A program made the translations under genes and the position numbers. Source: an uncultured Acidimicrobiales bacterium (GTDB lineage Bacteria > Actinomycetota > Acidimicrobiia > Acidimicrobiales > SZUA-35). From it: a stretch of 64,000 bases of DNA. Positions 55,917-64,000 of this stretch are shown piece by piece. The notes under the pieces were generated by a model that saw only the letters and a list, made by a program, of their open reading frames with translations, ran no database searches and was not told where the DNA came from. Each line of letters begins with the position of its first letter. Position 1 is the stretch's first letter. The DNA lies in the NCBI GenBank assembly GCA_938021675.1, contig CALIFY010000020.1, positions 1 to 64,000 on the forward strand. Direction: 5' to 3'.

Positions 55917-57141
55917 TTGTGACCTTCGTCTTATTGTTAGACAGAACATAAAATATTATCGACATTATTGCAATGCGGAATATTGTTACTGGCAGTAGAC
56001 CACTACTTGATACAAGTTGAGTAGTCAGCAGTGCGAGCATGGAGCCACTCACCCATACACGCTCACAACTAGAAGCGCGAGAGGAATACACAAAGTGACA
56101 GGCGAATAGGATTACCATCAGTGAACCAAGAAGGCCAAGTTCTATTTGCATTTGCAGGAAGGCATTGTGGACTGAATCGTGCTCAAAATCGACGCCTGCA
56201 CCAGTGGCGCGATAGTTGTCAAACACATTTGGCGTTTGGCGGAAGCCATGCCCAATCAGAGGCTCGGTCAATATTGCATCTAAAGCTGTAGGCCAGATGG
56301 TGTCCCGGTTATTTAGATCACCCACACCCTGGGATTGCAGTCGTGTTCCGACAGACGCTGCCCCAAGCGCTAGAATCGCTACCGGAACACTCACCAGGAG
56401 CGCTGCGATTCGAAAAGCTCTTTTTTCTCCTCGAGACGTGAGGTGGATAACCATGAATACAAGACTGGCCATCAGGTAAGACCTGGATCCCGAAATCGCT
56501 ACAACTGACAGCGATACGATCGAAATCGCGATAGCTCTTCGCAAATTCTCATGAATCGAATACCATCCGAAAATGAGAAAGATTAGACCCAACTGAGCGA
56601 AAGTATTCGGATGAGAAAAAAGGGATCCTGTCCGGCCAAGTGTCCCTGACGACTCCCCGCCAACCAACAACCAAATTGCGCCGATTACGATTCCGAATAG
56701 CGCGGAACCTTTCAGCGAGCGACGGACCGCCAACCAACCGGCCTCCGTTCGAATTAATAGCAGAATAGCAAAGAGGGAAATACAATCCGACACTGCTCGG
56801 AATATGACCATTCCACTTAATGTCCGAACGGCTTGGGTTAACTCCAAGGCAAAAAATGCGAGAATGAAAACACGGCTGATACCGAAAGATCGCTCGCCAT
56901 GAATCAAACTCAGGTTGCCAGACCATCCAATGTGGGCGACGAGCAAGATGAAAAAGAGAGTAGACAGTCCGATAGCCGACATTCGCACTTGAACAGCCGA
57001 AAGGAAGCCCACACCGAATCCCACTCGAGTTGCCACAGATGAACCGATGGCAATCGTAAGAAGGCCCGAAGAAAGATTTGCCCGTCCGATATGACCTTCT
57101 GCAGCTCCATCAAACGAGATCAACACGACCTCGACTTCCAT
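55828..57141 (-). CDS. O-antigen ligase/polymerase-like membrane protein (Wzy_C)
   Basis: The 437-residue protein has about 10-11 hydrophobic segments and the Wzy_C-type loop NRDTIWPTALDAILTEPLIGHGF followed by HDSVHNAFLQMQIELGLLG with the conserved His. It is either the polymerase or the ligase of the polysaccharide. Start chosen at ATG 57141, which overlaps the flippase by 32 bases. The 3' end overlaps the following glycosyltransferase. Confidence 0.82.
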   Translation of the reverse strand: MEVEVVLISFDGAAEGHIGRANLSSGLLTIAIGSSVATRVGFGVGFLSAVQVRMSAIGLSTLFFILLVAHIGWSGNLSLIHGERSFGISRVFILAFFALELTQAVRTLSGMVIFRAVSDCISLFAILLLIRTEAGWLAVRRSLKGSALFGIVIGAIWLLVGGESSGTLGRTGSLFSHPNTFAQLGLIFLIFGWYSIHENLRRAIAISIVSLSVVAISGSRSYLMASLVFMVIHLTSRGEKRAFRIAALLVSVPVAILALGAASVGTRLQSQGVGDLNNRDTIWPTALDAILTEPLIGHGFRQTPNVFDNYRATGAGVDFEHDSVHNAFLQMQIELGLLGSLMVILFACHFVYSSRASSCERVWVSGSMLALLTTQLVSSSGLLPVTIFRIAIMSIIFYVLSNNKTKVTNAAYSPSYDKVHRRRFGAAVSGYAERPRL

Positions 57142-58411
57142 TCGTAGCGACAAACCGGGTGTTCTCGGTTCGAAGTAGAACGAGAGTGTAAATCGCAGCC
57201 ACAAGAACAAGAGCGCCTGTCGACACAGTAGCCGCACCCAGCACTCCGTACGCTGAGACCGCAGGTTCTATTGCCAACAGTGACAACAGCAAAGCGATGG
57301 CCGGTGCGCCAAAGCGGACCCACCCTTTACCTTTAATTGCAAGCAGCGGCCTGATTATTCCAGACGACATTCCAGCCGCGGTTCCTGCCATCATTATCAG
57401 AGCAACGTGAACTATTGCAACTTCACTAGCTGGCGCTCCAACAAGTAGTTCGAGTACTTGCTTGCCGAAGATAAGAGTAACAACGGCCAACGCAGCAATC
57501 GGCAGACAACTAATCAGCCAGGCTTCGCCGACTAGTCGACCCACATAGGGAGTACTTGGGTAGTCGACCTCACGTCGAGCAGCTGCGCCCAGCGTGAGTT
57601 GTGAGAAAACCATTGCTAGCACGTTGAGCAACCGCAGAATGGCGACCAAAGAAATTAGAATCGTTAAAGCTGTCGGGCCGGCCACGGAGCGAGTCACGAG
57701 CCGAATAACAAGAAGCCGAATGGAGACCAGGATCGATCCTAGTGAGATTGTTGCGCCGTGGCTCATGATAGAAGCGAGTCCCCACTCCGATACGCCTGCA
57801 TGACCGCCAACACCACCTATCCAAACGTTCGACAGCCGTCGACGCTCGGCGACTAGGGTGACCGCCAGGTTCGCTAAACCTGCAATGGTTAAAGCGAGTA
57901 GGACGTCGGATCCTGCAAATAGCAGGACCCAGTAACACGCCAGCGCTGCCGCACCTCGGGCTATTGCTGTGCGATGGTGATCGACTAGTCGTCCCGACCG
58001 GCCACACCAAGCGAAACCAAGGTCGGCGATGCCATCGGCCCACTTCGTGGGCATCCAGGCCAATCCGACGAAAAAGACCGTCGCGCCCTGGGCGTATCCA
58101 AGTATCGAAAGGGTGACGATCGAGCCGATGACAAGACAAAGTGTCCGCAATATCAAGATTGTCCAGTCACCAAATTTGGTCATTCGCGGGTAGTTCGCGA
58201 TCTCGCGAAATCCAAACTCGAGCGCATTGAAGACTGGACCAGCAACACCCACGCACAAGGTGATCGCCTCGAGATCAGTTTCGGAGCCGAAGATTCGGGA
58301 ACCGGCGATTGCGGAAAACATATATGAGATAACAAGCGATCGCGCCGCTAGCGTCGCGATCGAATCAATGGCGCGTCTTAGCGCTCCGGACTCAGAAGGC
58401 CGAAACACCAT
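57110..58411 (-). CDS. Polysaccharide flippase (Wzx/MATE-like)
   Basis: The 433-residue protein is almost entirely hydrophobic, with roughly 12 membrane helices, for example LCLVIGSIVTLSILGYAQG and AWLISCLPIAALAVVTLIFG. It lacks family motifs, as is usual for Wzx-type flippases. It would move the lipid-linked repeat unit across the membrane. Start chosen at ATG 58411, 16 bases after the preceding sulfotransferase stop. Confidence 0.78.
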   Translation of the reverse strand: MVFRPSESGALRRAIDSIATLAARSLVISYMFSAIAGSRIFGSETDLEAITLCVGVAGPVFNALEFGFREIANYPRMTKFGDWTILILRTLCLVIGSIVTLSILGYAQGATVFFVGLAWMPTKWADGIADLGFAWCGRSGRLVDHHRTAIARGAAALACYWVLLFAGSDVLLALTIAGLANLAVTLVAERRRLSNVWIGGVGGHAGVSEWGLASIMSHGATISLGSILVSIRLLVIRLVTRSVAGPTALTILISLVAILRLLNVLAMVFSQLTLGAAARREVDYPSTPYVGRLVGEAWLISCLPIAALAVVTLIFGKQVLELLVGAPASEVAIVHVALIMMAGTAAGMSSGIIRPLLAIKGKGWVRFGAPAIALLLSLLAIEPAVSAYGVLGAATVSTGALVLVAAIYTLVLLRTENTRFVATNGSRGRVDLV

Positions 58412-58427
58412 CTGGAGCCTCAATGTT

Positions 58428-59351
58428 CTAGGACATTTCTCGAGTGGCACGGGATCGTCGATGGTGACCTACCCGCCTTAGCACTCGTCTGGTGCCGCCA
58501 GCCGTCACCATCCACGCAGCCTCTCCAACTGTATCGAGCGTCCGTTCCCACCGACCAGCAAGCGATTGTGGATAGATGGGTTGGTAACCAAGCGACCGCA
58601 ACGTTGGGCCGGCAATTGATTCGAACTGCCTCGTCTCGTCGGAGGATAAGGTCCTCCGCCAACCGTCTACTCGATCCAATCGCGGATCGCCACCTACCAG
58701 AGAATGCTGTTCCTTAGTATATTCGCCAATAGTCGGCTGGGCGGTAGGACGTTTCGGCCCGCTGCCCGACATGACACCCAAGTCGGACAGGACATTCTCG
58801 GGCGCGGCCTGATCGAGCAACATTCGCTCGAATCTTACTTCGGCGAAGCGATTTGAACCACGGGCCAAAAGACCGGGAGCGATCGAACTTTCCCACCAAG
58901 TAGCCGCTGACATGGGCTTACGAGGACCCCACTCAAGCGGTCTAACACTAGAGTAAACGGCCCGCCCATCACGAAGAACGTGCACGAAGAAGGAGTTCGG
59001 GAAGTTTTCTGCCAACAATGATCGATACCGCAAGTTCCATGGACTGGACTCCACAATCACCGCATGACCTGTAGCAGGGACGACTGTTGAGGCCAGTTCT
59101 CTTATCACAGCCGCTGGAGGCAAACCTTGAAGCAAGGTGAGTTTGCGCCGCAGCACATCGACAGGAGTAGGCCAAGTAGTCAAACGCCAGTCCTCCATTA
59201 CGGCGCGACTGAAGTCACGATATCCACCAATAAGGCTCCGCACGATGAACTGTGACTCAGGCAAGCAAATTCCTCCTGCCGCATTTGCTATCTGCCGCGC
59301 AACGAATGTAGTGCCTGATCGCTCACAGCCACCCACAAAAATGAAAGTCAT
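58428..59351 (-). CDS. Sulfotransferase family protein (second)
   Basis: The 307-residue enzyme has the PAPS loop FVGGCERSGTTFVARQIA at the very N-terminus and VHVLRDGRAVYSSVRPLEWG as the 3'-phosphate site. It fits the PF13469-type sulfotransferases found in bacterial polysaccharide loci. It overlaps the preceding glycosyltransferase gene by four bases and has a basic C-terminal tail (RRVLRRVGHHRRSRATRE). Confidence 0.87.
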   Translation of the reverse strand: MTFIFVGGCERSGTTFVARQIANAAGGICLPESQFIVRSLIGGYRDFSRAVMEDWRLTTWPTPVDVLRRKLTLLQGLPPAAVIRELASTVVPATGHAVIVESSPWNLRYRSLLAENFPNSFFVHVLRDGRAVYSSVRPLEWGPRKPMSAATWWESSIAPGLLARGSNRFAEVRFERMLLDQAAPENVLSDLGVMSGSGPKRPTAQPTIGEYTKEQHSLVGGDPRLDRVDGWRRTLSSDETRQFESIAGPTLRSLGYQPIYPQSLAGRWERTLDTVGEAAWMVTAGGTRRVLRRVGHHRRSRATREMS

Positions 59352-60379
59352 TTTCTTTCAGACGTCTCGGTCGACTGCTTGCCCAACAAGTTGTTGTAGA
59401 GCGATGCGAGGGTCTCTGTATTACTTTCGATGCTATAGGGCTCCGCAGCTCGCTGACCTTGAACAGATCGTTTTAACCATGCAGCCTCGTCCATACCCGC
59501 CACCTTCAAAACCTGGTCTGCAAAGTCGTTCGGAGTCGAGCGCAAGGGCAGTAAATCTACTGCATCGCCAGCGACCTCTGGGATAGCACCAACGCTCGTG
59601 GCAACCACAGGTGTACCGAGTGTCATAGCTTCGACTACGACATTACAGAACCCTTCATGACGGCTAGCAACAACGACCACGAAAGATTCCTTCATTGCGT
59701 TTTCCACTACATCTCGATCAACTAGACCTTCAAACGCAACTCGACTGTCAACGCCTAAATCACTAGCCAGATCCCGTAGAAATTGATTTTCGGGACCATC
59801 ACCTAACACCCTAAGTCGAAAAGACGCAGGAAGAAGGACCATCATTCGAATAATGGTATCGACCTGCTTAGATTCCACCAGCCGGCCGACGGTAAGGATG
59901 TCGTATCCAGAAGGGCGAGCCTTTCGAGCAATAACTGGCCCAACATCAACACCGTTGTAGATGACGATCGCCTTTCTCGAAAGTAGGCGTGGCAAGCTGT
60001 CTTTGGTGGCCTCGGAGTTGCAAACCAGTATCTCAGCAAGTGAATGCTTCAAGAAATCCACGATTCGTCGACGCAGAGAGACGGAAGTAAACAAAGAGTG
60101 TTGAGACGCAACAACTCTCGCCCGCAACAATCTCGAAAGACTTCCAATGACAAGAGCTCTGTACCCGTGATGAAGATGCACTACGGATTTAGCATGACCT
60201 CTAAAGAGTGCCACGATTGTTTCTTGGAACGATAGTACGTTCCATTCATGTGGTGTTTTTTGAGAGTCTTTTCGCTTCCCACAAATATAGATCGGCTCAC
60301 CAACGGCCGACTGGACATGGTTGACCGATTGAAGTGGAATACTCATGGGACCAATTCGTCCAACTACCAAAAGAATCAT
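59348..60379 (-). CDS. Family GT4 glycosyltransferase (second)
   Basis: The 343-residue GT-B enzyme has an N-terminal acceptor domain (SVVHLHHGYRALVIGSLSRLLRARVVASQHS), a hinge (VIYNGVDVGPVI), and a donor domain with ILTVGRLVESKQVDTII, RVLGDGPENQFL and the EX7E motif SRHEGFCNVVVEAMTLGTPVVAT. It overlaps the sulfotransferases on both sides by four bases, so the three are translationally coupled. The donor sugar is unknown. Confidence 0.88.
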   Translation of the reverse strand: MILLVVGRIGPMSIPLQSVNHVQSAVGEPIYICGKRKDSQKTPHEWNVLSFQETIVALFRGHAKSVVHLHHGYRALVIGSLSRLLRARVVASQHSLFTSVSLRRRIVDFLKHSLAEILVCNSEATKDSLPRLLSRKAIVIYNGVDVGPVIARKARPSGYDILTVGRLVESKQVDTIIRMMVLLPASFRLRVLGDGPENQFLRDLASDLGVDSRVAFEGLVDRDVVENAMKESFVVVVASRHEGFCNVVVEAMTLGTPVVATSVGAIPEVAGDAVDLLPLRSTPNDFADQVLKVAGMDEAAWLKRSVQGQRAAEPYSIESNTETLASLYNNLLGKQSTETSERK

Positions 60380-61284
60380 GGTTTAAACTGAAATCCCTTT
60401 GAACCACTAATAGCAGTGATAGCTTTCGCTAAGAAGCGATTAGCCAGGTGAAGAAGCCCCGTCCGGAATGGTCCGGCTTCTTCGACCCAACGGACATCAG
60501 GCCGGAACTCGCCCCCGACGGCCTTGAAGTCGGTTCCACCAAGTTCATGCTCTCCGAATAGGCCATCCGTAGAACTAACGCTGGCGCCGCAAGGAATCTG
60601 AACCTTTTCAAGAGCCAACAAAACCACAGTTGGGTCAGACATGACGTCCTCGTAGTGCAGCACCGCCCGGCGCGCCAGCGGAACTTGCCGATATGCGGCG
60701 GCACACCGCAGTAGACCGATTGCGACCGCTAAATACCCTTGAAGCCACCCCCTAGACAACCCGCGCCGAAGCTTCGACGCCACCACGGCGATGGGATTCC
60801 TCACAACCCAGACAGTCAAAGTCGGCCACGCACCGGCATGGCCGAGCAGCACAAGCGGTTCGAGGACCTTTGTCGAATCGACGATTCCGCGCGTGTCGAG
60901 CTTGCGCTGCCCAGTCACCTTTTGCAACACCTCGGCGCGGCCTCCGAGGCGATTCCTCGACAAAGGACCGACAACAGGCAAGATCAGAGTGGTGCGGCGA
61001 ACCCACGAAAGGTCCCGGGCGCGAACACTCGGGCTATTTGCGAGATTCTGCTGAACTGTTGACCATCGATCGCATTTCTCAATCAGCAAGCCGCAAGCGC
61101 AGGTTTCAGTCGGTTCGAGCTCGCCAACACGACCCAGTTCACCCACGAACTCCAGGTCCGACGAGCTTTTGGCAAGGATACGACCGACAATCGTCGACCC
61201 AGACCGACTCAGGCCAAGGAGGTAAACATGGGGACGCGTTTTTACCCGGAGGGTATCGCATGAGCTATCCATTGGTAGAGGCAT
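60376..61284 (-). CDS. Sulfotransferase family protein (third)
   Basis: The 302-residue protein has the PAPS-binding loop YLLGLSRSGSTIVGRILA and a later VWVVRNPIAVVASKLRRGL as the 3'-phosphate site. Between them is TCACGLLIEKCDRW, a Cys cluster seen in some sulfotransferase families. The start is ATG 61284 or 61272, overlapping the epimerase stop. It is the third sulfotransferase in this operon, pointing to a multiply sulfated product. Confidence 0.86.
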   Translation of the reverse strand: MPLPMDSSCDTLRVKTRPHVYLLGLSRSGSTIVGRILAKSSSDLEFVGELGRVGELEPTETCACGLLIEKCDRWSTVQQNLANSPSVRARDLSWVRRTTLILPVVGPLSRNRLGGRAEVLQKVTGQRKLDTRGIVDSTKVLEPLVLLGHAGAWPTLTVWVVRNPIAVVASKLRRGLSRGWLQGYLAVAIGLLRCAAAYRQVPLARRAVLHYEDVMSDPTVVLLALEKVQIPCGASVSSTDGLFGEHELGGTDFKAVGGEFRPDVRWVEEAGPFRTGLLHLANRFLAKAITAISGSKGFQFKP

Positions 61285-62215
61285 ACCACTCCCAGAACAA
61301 CCTTACTCCCAGCGCTATACCGACCCTTGGTTTGAAAGCCAGTAGCGACTCCGCCTTCGAATTGTCGGCATAGGTCATCAACATCTCACCCGGTGGCGGT
61401 TTTGTCGGCCGGAGGTTAGCTTTGCCTCCAGAAACTAGCTCGAGCTCAGACACAAAGTCCGCCAAACTTACTGGATGTCCGCGACCCAAGTTGATTACGT
61501 CATACCCTAGAGCCGGCACCAACGCCGCACGAATACCATCGCAAATGTCCGTGACGTACGTCCAGTCACGAGACATGCCCGATCCATAATATGGAACCTC
61601 AGCACCAGTCAGAATCGAGTCGGCAAGCTTGAACGGCATCATGTCCGGACGACCTCGTGGCCCGTAGACGGTAAAGAATCGCAAGACAGTCGTGTGTAGC
61701 CCATAAACATCGAAATACGTCTTGGCTATCAACTCCGAAGCGCGCTTCGAAAAGGCATAGGGTTGCGGAGGATCGACTGCGGGGTCCTGCTCGTCAAAGG
61801 GTGTTTTTGGGCGATGTCCGTAGACAGACGAGGTAGAGGCCAATAGAACTCGGTCCGCTCCATTGTCTAGCGACTCCTGGAGAACATTGTGGGTTCCGAT
61901 GACGTTAGTTTCGATGTATTCGGCAGGTGACTCAATCGATGCGCGCACTCCGGCCTTGCCGGCCAGGTGGACGACGTACTTCGGTTGGAATTCGACAAAT
62001 ATGTCGCCTAGGGCAGCTCGATCGAGTACATCGACAGCCCAGACCTTTACACCGGCCCTACCGAGAGCTTCAGCGTTTCGACGTTTTGATATTGGTGAAT
62101 AGTAGGGATCGAAATTGTCGATCCCGACGACTTCATGGCCAGAATCTTGCAGACGTTCACATAGGGTCGACCCTATGAAACCAGCAGCACCCGTGACCAA
62201 TACAATGGAACTCAT
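61265..62215 (-). CDS. NAD-dependent sugar epimerase, probable UDP-glucuronate 4-epimerase
   Basis: The 316-residue SDR enzyme has VTGAAGFIGSTLCERL at the N-terminus, the active-site triad STSSVYGH and YAFSK, and the stretch AGKAGVRASIESPAEYIETN. This stretch is typical of UDP-glucuronate 4-epimerases (UDP-GlcA to UDP-GalA). Start ATG 62215, 127 bases after the sugar transferase stop. It would supply a uronic acid for the sulfated polysaccharide; the exact sugar is inferred, not proven. Confidence 0.85.
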   Translation of the reverse strand: MSSIVLVTGAAGFIGSTLCERLQDSGHEVVGIDNFDPYYSPISKRRNAEALGRAGVKVWAVDVLDRAALGDIFVEFQPKYVVHLAGKAGVRASIESPAEYIETNVIGTHNVLQESLDNGADRVLLASTSSVYGHRPKTPFDEQDPAVDPPQPYAFSKRASELIAKTYFDVYGLHTTVLRFFTVYGPRGRPDMMPFKLADSILTGAEVPYYGSGMSRDWTYVTDICDGIRAALVPALGYDVINLGRGHPVSLADFVSELELVSGGKANLRPTKPPPGEMLMTYADNSKAESLLAFKPRVGIALGVRLFWEWYASTNG

Positions 62216-62341
62216 TACATGTCCACCTGAACTTGAGAAGGCCATCCGAAAGTTGAGACACAAGGTTTAGACACCACATACCGATACTCAAGACGATCAG
62301 CCATGGCTCGGGGAATTAGGAGATCTACTGCAAGTTGAGTT

Positions 62342-63331
62342 CTATTCAATGCGCTGTGCCGGGTCGACCAACATCTGCGCTGTGCGCAGCAAGAGTGCAA
62401 GATTGACTGCGACCGACTGTCGTTGCGCGTAGCTGACATCCAGCATGACCCTCTGCCAGTGCGGCAGACGATTTCGGCCGCTTACCTGCCACAACCCTGT
62501 CATGCCTGGCTTTACCGACAACACGGTCCCCAAATCCGAACCGAACAACTCAACTTCGTTTAGGGGGATGGGGCGCGGTCCGACCAAACTCATCTGGCCA
62601 TTGAAGACGTTCCACAGCTGAGGCAATTCATCTAGGTCATACCTCCTCAGAAGCCGCCCCAATGGGGTTATTCTTGGATCACTACGAAGCTTCTGCGAGT
62701 GCTTCCAATCGGCCGCGTGTTGCGGGTCTTCAAGTACCTTTTGCAGTCGGACTTCTGCGTCTACATGCATGGTACGAAACTTGAGGCAGTGAAACGTTTC
62801 ACCAGATCGACCCATCCGTTCTTGAGAAAAGAAAACGGGCCCTCGATCGGTTAATCTCAAAATCAAAGCAATGCAAGCCACTACTGGCAAAACAGCCAGT
62901 CCGACCGAGACGGCGCCGATCACATCCAACACTCTTATGACAAAGCGTTTCCGACGTTGCCTTAGCTGCGGTTGTTCATTCCGAACCCGTTCCAGATGCG
63001 AGCCCGGTCCTGGCAGCTCCAGCGTCGTTGTGGCCGATTCAAGAAGGTCGCCGTGACTAGAGACAGCCACTCGGCCACGAGGCCGCTTACTTCCCTGCTG
63101 GTGCTCAGCTCGAAGATCGACGACGGTCGACTCCCGGATGTCGAGAAGAACATCTCGATCACCTTGTCGCTCGGCGACTGGCCATTGTGTTCGCTGGTTT
63201 ACCCGCAAGAAACTTCCTCCCGCTTGACCGAGCGCGCCAATCCAGGCCGAAGGCCTACCAACACACTCAATCGTTCCGATATTGAACCGTGCGATAACGG
63301 CGGCGCATCGCACTCTTTTTGGTTCGCCCAC
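62342..63331 (-). CDS. Bacterial sugar transferase (undecaprenyl-phosphate glycosyl-1-phosphate transferase) with atypical N-terminus
   Basis: The C-terminal 210 residues match PF02397: one membrane helix (IRVLDVIGAVSVGLAVLPVV), KFRTMHVDAEVRL, LRRYDLDELPQLWNVFNGQ with MSLVGPRP, and KPGMTGLWQVSGRN. This enzyme starts the lipid-linked repeat unit. The preceding about 120 residues are hydrophilic and unlike the usual four-helix/CoA-binding N-terminus, so the N-terminal region may have been replaced or lost. The GTG 63331 start has AGGAG only one base away, so the true start is unsure. It opens the minus-strand polysaccharide operon. Confidence 0.8.
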   Translation of the reverse strand: MGEPKRVRCAAVIARFNIGTIECVGRPSAWIGALGQAGGSFLRVNQRTQWPVAERQGDRDVLLDIRESTVVDLRAEHQQGSKRPRGRVAVSSHGDLLESATTTLELPGPGSHLERVRNEQPQLRQRRKRFVIRVLDVIGAVSVGLAVLPVVACIALILRLTDRGPVFFSQERMGRSGETFHCLKFRTMHVDAEVRLQKVLEDPQHAADWKHSQKLRSDPRITPLGRLLRRYDLDELPQLWNVFNGQMSLVGPRPIPLNEVELFGSDLGTVLSVKPGMTGLWQVSGRNRLPHWQRVMLDVSYAQRQSVAVNLALLLRTAQMLVDPAQRIE

Positions 63332-63535
63332 GCTCCTAAGAGGAAGTGACTGTAGAGCCGGATCGCTACTGAGACAACGACCCTGAAAATTTGCTTATGT
63401 TCGCTGTATTCGCGGACGTATGGAAACAAAAGAACGTTGGTGCATGGTGCTGCATGGTGGCAATAGTCAAACACCGCTTGAAACCTAAGTCGTCACTACG
63501 TTTTCGGCTAACTCCAGCCGATACCGAGCCAACTG

Positions 63536-64000
63536 ATGGCGGCATCTACACTCGACGTGATGGGACTTGCCGCAACCCGTAAACGGTCGCAGCTCAACCG
63601 ATACAGGTCGAACAGACTGCTGATTGATTCAGTACCCACGGGCGCGCTCCTAAAAGAGGCCGAGGCGTTAACGGCGAGGCTTCGCTTGCGAGCCGCGACA
63701 GACGTTCTGGCTACGGCGGCGGCCAACGCTGGCGACACGGACCGCCGGCTCGTCCTCGAACGACTGGCCGTGACCGCAGCCGACGCTGGCCGGCACAACA
63801 TTTCCTCGGAGGCCGTCTACCGCCTACAGGAACTGGCACCACCCACGGCAGACACGTGGGTTGCGTTTGCCCAGGTGGCGCTGGCCAGAAACAACTACGA
63901 ACACGCCGACACGGCCGCCAGATCGGCGCTGTCGATCGAACCCGACCATCACCGCGCCTGGGCCACCTTGTCCGCCAGTTACGCCGGGCTCGGCTGGTTC
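63536..64000 (+). CDS. TPR-repeat protein, partial (C-terminus beyond right edge)
   Basis: The frame from ATG 63536 is open to the window end (155 codons). It begins MAASTLDVMGLAATRKRSQL; the last 60 residues show a TPR-like helix pair pattern (DTWVAFAQVALARNNYEHAD, TAARSALSIEPDHHRAWATL, SASYAGLGWF). It is divergent to the polysaccharide operon with a 204-base gap. No clear ribosome site precedes the ATG. GC content rises again here, so it may mark the right end of the low-GC island. Confidence 0.75.
   Translation, partial: MAASTLDVMGLAATRKRSQLNRYRSNRLLIDSVPTGALLKEAEALTARLRLRAATDVLATAAANAGDTDRRLVLERLAVTAADAGRHNISSEAVYRLQELAPPTADTWVAFAQVALARNNYEHADTAARSALSIEPDHHRAWATLSASYAGLGWF

Noticed and set aside
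63508-63801. Minus-strand ORF at the right end
   Set aside because: It is the antisense shadow of the TPR gene on the plus strand, which continues past the window edge.

Overview
The window comes from a high-GC chromosome that looks actinobacterial, most likely Acidimicrobiia or a relative. This is inference from overall gene content, and I cannot place it below class. Supporting signs are a Tad pilus locus with a LysM-BTAD protein, paired membrane GTPases, an Rv0958-like AAA ATPase, an SCP2 protein, a type-B succinate dehydrogenase, many GTG/TTG starts, and possible leaderless starts. I saw no rRNA, tRNA, CRISPR array, transposase or integrase.

Left part (1-20 kb): an edge-truncated chelatase-type ATPase; an anchored secreted protein; a GH2-like protein with altered catalytic motifs and no ordinary start codon; a serine protease lacking its N-terminus; sdhCAB; two GTPases followed by an SCP2 protein; a Fpg/Nei-like protein; malate dehydrogenase; and a heterodimeric ABC exporter.

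Middle (20-47 kb): a Ser/Thr kinase, an FHA protein and a prepilin peptidase on the plus strand face a minus-strand Tad operon running SAF/CpaB, CpaE, CpaF, TadB, TadC, pilin, three TadE/G-type pseudopilins, a LysM-BTAD protein and an FHA/helix-turn-helix protein. Housekeeping genes follow: folD, purH, a cell-wall amidase, sucCD, a phosphoesterase, a GAF-GGDEF-EAL protein, a PcrA-type helicase, and a DJ-1/PfpI plus GlxA-type regulator pair. With sdhCAB and mdh, four TCA-cycle enzymes or complexes are encoded.

Right part (47-63.3 kb): base composition becomes visibly more AT-rich. A lasso-type RiPP cluster lies on the plus strand: NTP_transf_5 nucleotidyltransferase, B2 protease, asparagine-synthetase-like cyclase, PqqD/B1, ABC exporter and HPr-kinase-like kinase. 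Between cyclase and B1, on the opposite strand, is a 33-codon gene with a strong ribosome-binding site. It carries an exact YxxPx(V/L)xxxGxxxxxT lasso leader, but its Ser/Asn/Pro-rich core has no Asp or Glu, so a canonical macrolactam cannot form. The gap upstream of it holds a 23-bp palindrome and three 10-bp-phased direct repeats. The cluster converges on a nine-gene polysaccharide operon with three sulfotransferases, two GT4 glycosyltransferases, a ligase/polymerase, a flippase, a UDP-hexuronate-type epimerase and the initiating sugar transferase. A TPR protein gene runs off the right edge. The unusual lasso-like system beside a probable sulfated-polysaccharide locus is the most novel content here.
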